Assembly: GCF_020882245.1 (NCBI RefSeq)
Contig: NC_083597.1
Span: 28,870,652-28,934,651 of the forward strand
DNA length: 64,000 bases
From: Rhopalosiphum padi
Lineage: Eukaryota > Arthropoda > Insecta > Hemiptera > Aphididae
Direction of reading: 5' to 3'
A model generated the notes under the pieces. It was not told where the DNA came from. It saw only the letters and a program-made list of their open reading frames with translations, and did not search any database. The position numbers and the translations under genes were made by a program. Each line of letters opens with the position of its first letter. Within the stretch, counting starts at the first letter, position 1. This document shows, one piece after another, positions 9,975-20,593 of the stretch.

Positions 9975-12900
9975 CTACCTAAGGGTATAATCTGAGCCGA
10001 TGCCTCTTTTCCATTCCACTTTTTCTATGTGTGCTACAAGTTTGGGTAGAAAACAAGTAACAAAATCTGGCGAAATAGTTATTACATGATCAAAAAATTC
10101 AAAGACTAATTTTGAAGAAAATGCCAAGTGTTCTTCGCAAAAAGTATTCAATGATGACATGACTTCATTTCTAAACAAATTTATCAACAATTAATAATTA
10201 GACATGAGTAACAAAAATTAATAATAAATTATGTATACTTGATTTCTTCATTAGATTGTGGTGATACACTTAAATTAATAAATGTGTTGATAATTTCATT
10301 GGTGATTCTTTTACAAATATTAGTTTCTTCGCAGAATATCGATACTGAACAAATGCGCATTAATGAATGTCGAATTATTGATAAAATCACTAATTTATTG
10401 TTACGGTTTATTTTTATGATGTTATTTATATAATCTAAAACCTAAAAGTAAAAAACTGTAAATAAAATATAGTTAAACTTGTGGTACCTGTAATATATAC
10501 TTGTGCAACACTACTATCTGGTGTTCGCTGACGTTTATTTAAAAATGTTGATACAAGTAATTCTAAAAATAAGGCACGTTCAGGAATTTCGTTGTCTGGT
10601 TTTTCTTCAAAGAATTTTAATAAAGGCAACTCATCTGACGATTTAATTCCAACCAAAATCTTTGGGAAATATAATGAAATCAACTCACGAAGACAACGAG
10701 CAATATACATATCTGTTTTTGGATCTACAATTACAAATAATAAAACACAATAAATCACCAACAATTCTTAAAATAAATAATAAGCATTGCTGCCTTGTAA
10801 ACAAATCTGTTACAATAGCTAATATACTAACTAAGGCGAAACAATCCTATAAAGTAACGATGTAAACAAGATAGTAGGGCAGTTAAAACACTTGGATGTG
10901 TTTTGGAATTGGGACTTCTCGAGCTAATACCCAAGAGCATAGAATCCAATAACTCTTGTAGAATTGTGTTTGGTTTACCCTAAAAAAATAAATAAATTTT
11001 TCTAAATTTTTTTATTAACAGGTGAGAATGAAATTATTCTTACTTTAACATAAATTAATGGTGAAATTTTTTCAAACATATAACCAATGACCATGTACAA
11101 CCTGTAAATCTCGTCATTTTGTTTTTGTTGCTTTATTAAAATATTCACCCAAATTTTAATACTGTAAAAATAGTCTGACACTTTTTCACTCATCTTTTGA
11201 CGTAATTTTAAATCCTAGAAATTATAGAACATAGTAAATTATACATATTTATTTATAGTTTATATACATATATAATATATGATATATTAAATATTTATTA
11301 AAAAAATATCAGTAGCAATATTTAAATATTAAATATAATTATAATAAATTTGGAATTTTACCAATAATAATTTATGAACAACTTGTATTTATTTTTTTTC
11401 TAAGATAAAATAAATAAAATGTATTTTTTAATTTACTTGATTATGATGATACTTTATGTTTAATGAATCTAAAAATGTGATAAATGGATCCACACTTGTT
11501 TCTAAATCATTTCCAGAGTTTGTAATTAGTTCTTTAATTTCGCTAATATTTGAAACAAATTGAGTAATGGTCATTGTTTCATTAAATGTCCAGTTCGTGA
11601 TTAACATAGAACTATGTAACCATGCCTAAATAATATAAATACAAGTCAAATTAAAAAAAAAAAATGTTATGGTATGATAATATAATATGTGTAATAAGTA
11701 ACAAATAGTAATAACTTTAATTAGAGCTAAACTGTTGAATCCATGAATATTAGCAATGACATTTTCTTTAATAACGGAGGATAAATATCGATTAAGCAAT
11801 CTGAAAATTTACAAATGTATACTTAAACATAGATATAATAACATGTTTTCAATTAAATAAAATTTACTTTATATTAATTGCTTGATTTACAACAAAAAAA
11901 TTGAATAACATCACTTTTGTGTCAGAAAATGCTGGTATAGATGAAATAATTGTAAACGCCGCAGCAATATCTGCTATAATTATATCACAGTCAGCTGATA
12001 AACACGACTTCTTTATGAACGGCAATAAGTAAGTATACAATGAGTTATAGAGTATAAATATTTCATTTTCTACAAAAAAGAAAAAAATGAAGATATTATT
12101 TTGGAAACATAATATAAATCTAGTCATTGATTTTTAAAATGTTTTTTTTCAACCTTTGTATTCATAATTAACATGTTATTTATTTAAATTTAAAATAGTT
12201 ATTATCTTAGCACCAAGAATTTTCAACAGAATATTTGATAAATAAAATATGAAATGAAAACATAAAGAAATATGGCCATTTAAAAAGTAAAAGATATGTT
12301 GGGTTCACAAATAAATAAAAAATGTAAAAAAAATAGTAGATTGTACTGTCTAACATTATATTTCTATAAGTATTTCTTTGAAAGTTTGAGCATTAAAAAT
12401 TATTTATTCTTGTATTTCTTACATTGATGTGAATATTTAAAATATTAATATTTAAATATGTTCATTTTTATTCACTTAAAAATTAAAAAATTATAAAAGC
12501 CCGACGAGAGATCAGAGATATTGTTCTTACCTTTAGGTTTAATAATATGTCATTACATTTAATATTTAAGCTAAACACATAAAATTTGTTTGGTATTCTT
12601 GTTGTATGCAATCTACCACCATCTATGGTCAATACTCAATTCCAATGATTTGATGGTGATGATAATTGAGTTTTATCTGATGTAACTTAACTTCTATATT
12701 AATAATATAATATAATAATAAAATCTGGGTCTACCACAATTGTGATTTTGATCATAAAAGTATGTGATAATCAGTTACAATTTAGTTCATGCTACAACAC
12801 ATTGAATGTTTTTTAAGATATATAAATTAAATTTTACTTAATTTAAATAATAAAAATATTAAATAATAGTATTTTTACTATATTTTATACTCTATTCGGA

Positions 12901-15900
12901 ATGAGATTGTACTTCGGCGGAAGTCAGACAACACCCGTTTGTCCACCCTACCTAGTCAACTATCTACAGGCCTGTTGTGTAGTAAAGCCACACCCATGCG
13001 CACAAGTTGGCCGCCTAGGTACGATCTCATTACGAATAGAGTATACATAATGTAATATATATTTTTTGATAATTATTAAGGTACTTAGTATACATGGTTT
13101 TTTTAAAATTTAGTATTAGATTGTGATATGTATTATTGAATTGTTATTATAATTGTGTATTATTAGGTATACTAAAGTTCTACATTTATATATTTATTCA
13201 TATTTTAATTATGCATAAAATACCACATGCGTGGTAGACGTAGATCGCAAATAACATGTAGAAATGTGTGATGGACCGCATAAAACAAGAATACCATTGG
13301 TTCACTGAATGAATATTTAACATGTCGAACGTTTGTAACTTTGTAAGACAGGAACAACTCTTACAGGTATGAGTCTTCTAATGACATATACAGTATGTTT
13401 CCTTTTGAAAGTAACATGAAATATTTGAGTCCAGCGACCTCAGAATGATGTTTGAGAAGAAATAGGACATACAGAAATACACAATGTTTGATGATTTTCA
13501 TATTTGTAATTTTTTAAATAAGTGCATGCAAAATAAAACTTGTATTTTTTTAAATAGCAACAGGAGTTTTCAATACCAAATTCAGACAAACAAATTTTTT
13601 TTAAGTAATTTTAATTTATTGACCATGGCCTCAAACCAAAATCAACTCAATTACAACAAGCTAATGTTTTAATTTAAACCATTGAGTTGTTCAAAAATTA
13701 TCCTATGATTTTATAAATTTCCATGTGATTCTGAGTATTATTTTTTCACTCTTTGATTTAAATTATAATATAATTTGTTGTTATCAAAGTTACATATGTC
13801 ATATTGCACATGTGCACATTTAAAGAACTACGAATTTGAAAATTATCAAAAATTCGTATTTTTGTATTCCCTATCTTCTCCCAGAAACCCCATATCAATC
13901 CTTGTTCACTGAACTGAAATATTTCATGTTACCTTTATATCCATAGACCTATTAACTTAGTTAACAGGTCTATGTTTATATCTTTAAAAATTATACTGTT
14001 TGTTATGTAATATGTATATACAATTTGTATAATATGAAACAGATATTATACATTACAAGATTATAATTTTATTTTAAATAATTATAGTTAAAATATAATA
14101 TTACCACGTGAGAAAGGCATGGATTGATCATTTCCTACTTTTTTTAGCTTCTCCAATATGAGTAAAATTGTTTGTAGAATTTCATTGCTATCTAATGGTT
14201 TTATTGTACTAAGATAATTTTCAAACCAAGAACCTTCAGAAAAAATGTTAAATTAAGTGAAATCAAAAGTTAATGTAGTATATTTATAATATTTTAAATT
14301 TACCAATAAGAGTATATTGTCCATAAGTTAAAGATTCACTGAATATAAATACTTCTTTAAGACCATCTAAATAAACAGTTATGTATTCTTGAGATGCGGT
14401 ATTTAATGTATCTGAGAGTGCAGTTCCATATGCAGTCATTGGAGTGTTTCGCTGTGAATGCAATATTAAAAAAGCCACAGTGCCTTTCCAATATGTTGAT
14501 CTAGTATTAGGGTCCAATTTTTGTTCAGAAATCAAGTTTATAAGATGTTGATATTTAAGTGCCTAAAATATAAAAAGAATAAAATTGAAAAATATATTTG
14601 AATAATTTTATTATTTACTTACTATTTGTGATGTATCATCTGACATAATTGACAACGTCAAGAACAATGTTGTAAAATTATAAAATCCAACATCATTAAA
14701 TGACAAAAGTTTACTTGGTGAGAATTTTGAAAATATTCTACCTTTTATTTGATTCCAATCTTTTGAGTTGTATTTAATGTTTTGTAAGTGAAGACCTGAT
14801 TTAATATTATTTAATTAAAAAGTAATTCTAAAATAATTTTTGTTTTTAATAAACTTGGTATAAAACCATTGATTAGTTTTGAAAATTACAATTTAGAAAT
14901 ATATATCATTAAATTAATACTAAATGATCTATTTAAATTAGAAAAAAACTTAGTTTACAGATTTTAAATCCATATTTGTGGAATAATTAAGTATGGGATA
15001 AATGAAAAAGTATTATAGTAAAGGATGGATTGAAAGTTAGCTGAGATATTTAAAGAATTAATTAAAGCAAGAAAGCTTACGCATCGGAAGAAAATAAGTG
15101 GACTGTAAAAATAATGTGTGGGATATCGCAGAAAGCTAGAGTTATGACGAGTACATGGATAGGAGATCCTAGACCAGCTAGAGTAATAATATATCAATTT
15201 TAATTTCCATAATAAAATATAAGTAATTCATCGAGTTCTATTAATTATGGTATTTTTTAGATTATATTAATAAAATAATGCAAATAACTGTTGCTAGTAC
15301 CTAATAGAATATTTTTGCAATATAAAAATGTATACGTATTTCATTTGGAATGAATAGAGTGAATTAAAATTAATATAGTAAGTTATTTGTTTAAATAATA
15401 TTTAACAGTATAAGTTAAACACTTTAACTACTAATAAAGGGTGGTTTACATACCAAGTAATCTTTGAAATAATTGAAAACTATTATAATTAGATAATAAT
15501 TCAGTTTCTTGAGCAGAAAATAGATTGTTCATTTGAATGAGAAGTTCAGAACCATTTTTACTAAAATACCAATACATATTATATAACATTAAATACTTAT
15601 TTATTTATTTAATAAATATATATTAAATCTATATATCAGTGGTTTTCAACGTTTTTGAGTCCACGGCTTCTTTTGATTATAAAATTAAATAAATGGCTAT
15701 CATATGAATAATGATAATAATAAAAAAAATTTTTAACAATTTTATTTTCAGTTCCTATTGGGAATGTAGCTCCCTTGATAATAACTGACAGCGCTGTGAC
15801 TCACAGGTTCAAAACCACTGCTATACATAAAATATTCCTTTATTACCTGATACAAGCAATATTCTGAATTTTCATATCGGACGAATAAAATGTGGAATTC

Positions 15901-18818
15901 AATCTTTTATGAAAATATTCCCATAACACAATTACTGGTTCAGTAATTAATGACGATATTACAATATTTTCCAATAAACATATTGATAATTTCAATTGAA
16001 CTTCATTAGGCTCATTATTAAGAAATTCTTTAAGAATGGATACCAAACCACTATCTTTTAAGTCCTAGTTAAAAATAATAAAGAGTTCTATATTTATTTC
16101 TTTAATCTAAATTTAATTACAATAATCAAAAGTTAAGTATTGAGTTATTATATGTATAAATTGACTCAATAATATTAAAAAATAAAGTAAAATATTGGAA
16201 AGATCTAATAACAATGTATTGGAAAATTATAATTTTATAATGTTTTTGCCAAATTCTTCATGTTTACTTTAATCGTTAATCTTTATTCTTTTCTTATATT
16301 TTTGTCTCTGCTTTATTCTTTTAATGTCTGCTTCAACACTAAAAATACTTAAATCGCTCAAAGGATTTCTGTTATTGTTCTTACCTCACCTTATTTTTTT
16401 AAAACTATACCTACCATATCAACTTAAATCAAGTATTTATTTAACATTTTTAAAACGTTCATTTTATTATTTTCAAATCTGGTTGTATTTACGATAATAC
16501 AAAAAAACACTTTGTTTACTTTCCAAATACTAAAAGGTTAATAATGTAATATGAAAACTTAATATTTTTTTTTCTAAATTTTTTACTAGTGTTCAACCAA
16601 ATTATTATAGTTTAGCAATTACAACTAATAAAATACAGATAATCAAATATACAAAATAAATCATAATTATAATACAATTTTCAAACGAAAACCAATTTTT
16701 TTCAGGACAGGTATATTCAAAATATCCTCTAAATCAAAACAAAACATGTTTTCAAAAAAAAAACAACAAATATTTTTAAAACTCATTTTAACCTTGATCT
16801 AATATTATAATATTCTAAAATAATTAGTTTCATTATGTTATATGAAAGTAAGAACCTTAGTTCTAAATATTAATTATTTACTGATGATTATAATGAACTT
16901 AATTTATATCATAATAAATTATTTACTAATGGGTATTTATAAATAGTATTAATGAAACTTACTATTGATGATGATTTGTCAGATCGTTGTAAACTATTTA
17001 AAAGCCATAATCGAAAAAGAAGTTCTTCACAATCAACTAAATTGACATTTGTAAAAACTGCGTTGAAATACTGCCAGAAGTTCTAATAAAAAATAAAATA
17101 TAATTGTAATTCTTCTATACAAAATACTATTGAATTAATGAACTTACATCAGAATTGTATAATAATTGTTGTTTATTAATTAAATATTGTATGAGTGTCA
17201 AAAAATCATAAGTGCAATCACAAAGTAATGCATCTTTGAAATGAAGATCTTTGAGTTTTAGCTACAAAATAAGCATAAATTAACAATGTAGATTAGTAAA
17301 AGCATTAAGTATAATTTATACTTATACCTATACTTTATCATATATTTAATCAATGATAAAAGTATATAAAATAAAACCAACTTACTTTTTTAAATCGATT
17401 TCTGGCTAACTGTACTAAATCATTCAAAGCATTATGTAAAGAATGTTTTAAAGTATCTTTACTTTTAGGTAATTCTGAAAGCAAGGATAATTGAAACCAC
17501 CTTACATCCAAATGACAATGATATAAATGGTAATAAATGTTATTCTGTAAAGACAAGAAGAAAAATATACATTTTAATATTCATTAATAAGTTAAAAAAC
17601 AGAATAAATCAAAATTGAACGCGTAAAAACAATGCAAGGTAGATACTTATCTAAATCCCTCCATTTATATTAGAATCATCAAACATTTAAATGTAATTTA
17701 AGTGAGTCTCTTAAAAATTTTATACTAGAATTATTTGTAAATTCTTGCCAATATCTCTGTTATCTATGAATAAGACATAAAACAATAGACAACATTTTTT
17801 ACATTATGTAGTCAATAGGATATCTATAATAATAGGTACCATTTACTTATTATTATATTTATGTACATTTTAATTTTGAAAAAAAATTATATAGTATGTT
17901 TTGATATAAGTATATTTTAAAACTATAGTAATAATTAACGGCTAGTATGTTAAAAATAATAATCGCTATATAATAGTAGTTAAATGTACAATTTTTTAAT
18001 CCTATTGTCTATATTAAGCAAATAATTGTTTGTTTTTTTTTTTACTACCCATTTACTTATCAAATGTTATAAAAATAAACTAAACTCTACCTTGATATAC
18101 AAGTACAATTTAAAAATAAAGTATTTATATAGATTTTACAATTTTAAAATGATTTAGGTAGCAGGTAAAATATACTTTAAAATTAAATAATTACTGTGCA
18201 ATCAGATGAAGATAGTGCATGTTGTATAATAGTTTCAGATAAATTATTAAACTGTCCAAGAGCTGAATATAAATTATTTAGTTCTAATTCAATTTTTTTC
18301 CCATGAGATTCCATTAACCAGTTATGGCTTTCACATGCATTCATTCTGAAAAATAAAATAAGTTTCTACAATTATATTATGTTTGTAAAATAAATAAATT
18401 ACCTTTGAAGACAGTCTCTTAAAAACAAAAGAAACCCAGAAATTTGCTGTCTAATATCTGAAAAATTAATTGTCTTGCAATTACTTTGGTCTTGAGGTCT
18501 AAATGTTTTATATTGATCTCGTACAACAGAACTTAAGCTTAACAAATGTTTTCTAGACAGGAAAATAGTAATAATTATTAATCAAGCGTTTGAAGTAAAA
18601 ATACATTAAGTGTATACATACTTTGCCATTCGAAATAGTATAGGAATATCGTACACTAAACTATTACCCTTATGAAACGAGTTACCAAACAATACATAAC
18701 GGTCAGATTGATTTTCATCATTATTTATAGTAGAAATATTGAAATTCTGTTCACTCCTAACAAATTGTTCATTCGAAGTATTTGGAGATCCCTTGCAGTT
18801 AAAACAATTAAATGACAT
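9975..18818 (-). CDS. MMS22L: MMS22L, replication-fork repair protein
   Basis: Nineteen coding exons, 5' to 3' on the minus strand: 18818..18622, 18552..18403, 18345..18195, 17544..17386, 17261..17148, 17082..16963, 16064..15847, 15560..15454, 14795..14623, 14562..14304, 14233..14105, 12069..11868, 11800..11716, 11625..11437, 11214..11044, 10979..10859, 10724..10488, 10434..10239, 10170..9975. Phases agree throughout, giving about 1057 aa (human 1243). Hallmarks in family order: HLYHCHLDVRWFQLSLL; LWEYFHKRLNSTF; DWNQIKGRIFSKF; TVYLDGLKEVF; ADIAAAFTII; VEWKRGIGSDY near the end. The family forms an all-helical partner of TONSL that loads RAD51 at stalled forks and binds post-replicative chromatin. 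The start is MSFNCFNCKGSP in the second transcribed exon. The donor after 10859 (gttact) is weak; gtttac after 10868 keeps the same frame and is the alternative. Large introns hold small mobile elements. Confidence 0.92.
12888..13043. mobile_element. Inverted-repeat MITE, 156 bp, TA flanks
   Basis: The left end TACTCTATTCGGAATGAGAT and the reverse complement of the right end TACTCTATTCGTAATGAGAT differ by one base over 20; the match continues to 25 with one further mismatch. Both sides are flanked by TA, consistent with a Tc1/mariner-type target site, though a longer palindromic flank makes the exact border uncertain. The interior is GC-richer than the intron around it and non-coding. Confidence 0.75.
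13942..13974. repeat. 33-bp hairpin in an MMS22L intron
   Basis: Arms CATAGACCTATTAAC and GTTAACAGGTCTATG pair at 14 of 15 positions around the loop TTA. It is too short for a microRNA precursor and is most likely a transposon tip or internal palindrome. No function is assigned. Confidence 0.7.
15637..15820. mobile_element. hAT-like MITE, 184 bp, in an MMS22L intron
   Basis: The left end CAGTGGTTTTCAAC and the reverse complement of the right end CAGTGGTTTTGAAC match at 13 of 14. The flanking 8-mers CTATATAT (15629-15636) and CTATACAT (15821-15828) match at 7 of 8, an aged hAT target duplication. There is no coding capacity. It lies between the MMS22L exons 15560..15454 and 16064..15847. Confidence 0.82.
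16065..16962. other. MMS22L intron, 0.9 kb, no second gene seen
   Basis: AT-rich intron between exons 17082..16963 and 16064..15847. Near 16375 the motif GTTCTTACC recurs, as in the foldback family of eEF1G intron 7, but without a clear second arm. Nothing else is recognisable. Confidence 0.5.
17545..18194. other. MMS22L intron, 0.65 kb, nothing recognised
   Basis: AT-rich intron with short homopolymer runs. No ORF, inverted repeat or mobile-element end was seen. Confidence 0.5.
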
Positions 18819-19070
18819 TGTGGACTGATCTATAACCAAGAAAATTCAATATTATTACATAATATGTATATTGTATACAGCATAATTTATTATAATAAGC
18901 ACTATACAAAAACATTGAATATATTACACAAATATTTTTAATGTTTACTTACTGGTCATCTTACTGACATTTTCTGTATCACGTTCTATTGAAAATAAAT
19001 GCATAATATGTAAGATATTAAATCTACAAAATTAGTAAAATGACATAAGTTAGCGGAAACTGGTTTGCTA
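18819..19070 (-). other. MMS22L 5' UTR, with an upstream exon
   Basis: The acceptor ttatag at about 18833 opens the exon that carries the MMS22L start, leaving a short leader. The matching donor is at 18952 (ACCA/gtaagt), so an upstream non-coding exon ends at 18953 and extends to roughly 19000-19070. It contains its own ATG (ATGTCAGTAAGATGA, four sense codons then stop), a small upstream ORF that could lower translation of the main frame. The 5' end is not visible. Confidence 0.6.
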
Positions 19071-19299
19071 CTCTTTGCGATTGACCTGAAAGTGGTTGAC
19101 ATTCCCTGCAGTCTGGTGTATATGTACTTATTAGAAATTAAAAAAATAATTTGAAAGTATAAAAACTATTAAAATCCGAATATTATAATTATTAATTATA
19201 TTGTACTATAATACTATGTACTATTGTCTATTATAATCTGTATTCTGGATAATGTACTATTATCAGTTCTTTTAAAATGTCATCTTCGTACGTAAAACA

Positions 19300-19320
19300 T
19301 TCTGGCGGGAAAATTTTAGT
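19300..19320. promoter_or_regulatory. E2F-like site upstream of MMS22L
   Basis: GGCGGGAAA at 19304-19312 (TTTCCCGCC on the gene's strand) matches the E2F/DP core. It is 350 bp upstream of the first visible MMS22L splice donor, within plausible promoter distance, in the GC-richest part of the upstream region (about 19290-19385). E2F control would suit an S-phase repair gene. This is inference from one short motif. Confidence 0.5.
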
Positions 19321-19389
19321 TCATAATGTGACCACTTATCGCTAGTAGTAACTCTGTGTCAAGTGTACCCGCGGACCACGACGGGTATT

Positions 19390-20584
19390 AACTATTAATT
19401 TAGTTATTAATTTTTTTATAATAATTCTTAATTTCTTAATTTATTATTATGATATTCATACGATAGACGATAACTTTTGGCTTGCAGGTTTGGCCATTTA
19501 TTTATTTTTATAAGTATTGTCTCGGGTATTATAAAATACTTTGATATCTTATACACTTGTTTCCCTTTTAAAATAACCACCAACAACCAATAATAATAAA
19601 AATGTTAAAATAACATATTACCTTATTTTTTTCAATTTAATGTTTTAAGCCAATAAATACACAGGAATTAGGTATTTTGGTACACGATTCAATAAAAACA
19701 ATTATAACTTAATATGAAAAATAATAAATGATTTGTTATTAGGTAATTATTATTTAAAAGAGTTGTTGCTCTTTTTTACATTGGAAGTTATAACAAAAAG
19801 ACTGAAAAAAAATGTTTTCAAAAATTGTGATAGCCTCAGTATATAATATTATACACTGAATATGATGAAATAAGTAGATTTTGATCATAATCTTGACTAA
19901 TCAAGAGCTGCGTGAGACTAATTCCCACTTTCAAAGTAGATACAAACACAGAATTTCTGTGGTACAAATACTATGCAGAACAGCAAAGGTGGGCAAGTTA
20001 AGTGAAGTTAAGAGGATACAAGATTGATAAGTTAAAAGTTATCAGTTAACAAATTATAAATTTAACTCAATAAGTTAAAAATTAATATGGAGAAAAATAT
20101 TAACTTAACTCAGTTTAAAAAAAGTTAATCTATTTTTTATAGGCAGAGATTTGATTGAATTTTAGGGGGGCTTAAATCTTGCTTTGCAAAATAAGCCGTG
20201 GGGGGGGCTTATTTTATCATTTTGTAATCATAAAAAAAAACAATGCATACACAACGTTAGATCATGTATAGATAAAAATTATATATTTTCTAATTTTCAA
20301 AGATACAACTTATACAATGTATAACATGTCATGCTATTAGCAAAAGAAAAACAAACATAATAATATATTATATTATACCTTACACATAAAATATTAATGA
20401 TAATTTACATGAAGTCATGGATCAATACTTTTGTTATAATATAATATATAAATTAATACTATTGTTTGATTCCTTGTTGTTTAATGAAAAATATACTCTT
20501 AATTTCTTAACAACAAATAATCTTATTTTATTTAATATAAAAGATGTATAAAAATAAAAAAAAAAAACAGTTATAAAATATTGC
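19390..20584. other. Intergenic DNA between MMS22L and GALNT
   Basis: AT-rich with no supported gene. At 19990-20130 there is a GTTA/TTAAC-rich segment made of repeated AAGTTAA units. It is followed by two G runs (20164-20171 and 20202-20209) set in related AATAAGCC/GGCTTA sequence. These look like remnants of a mobile element whose ends I could not fix. Confidence 0.45.
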
Positions 20585-20590
20585 TTTATT
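20585..20590 (-). terminator. poly(A) signal, GALNT
   Basis: On the minus strand AATAAA begins four nucleotides after the TAA stop of the GALNT gene. If this hexamer is used, the 3' UTR is only about 20-30 nt. A second AATAAA lies about 60 nt further on, near 20530. Confidence 0.5.
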
Positions 20591-20593
20591 CAT

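Larger units (their letters stand above)
12070..14104. other. Largest MMS22L intron (2.0 kb), repeat-bearing
   Basis: No coding sequence is supported. In order it holds: a diverged copy of one arm of the foldback seen in eEF1G (about 12500-12580); a TA-flanked inverted-repeat element (12888-13043); two oppositely oriented copies of AACATGAAATATTT near 13410 and 13920, possibly the remains of a roughly 500-bp inverted-repeat element; and a near-perfect hairpin at 13942-13974. The 62-residue ORF at 13484-13672 has no recognisable features. Confidence 0.6.
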
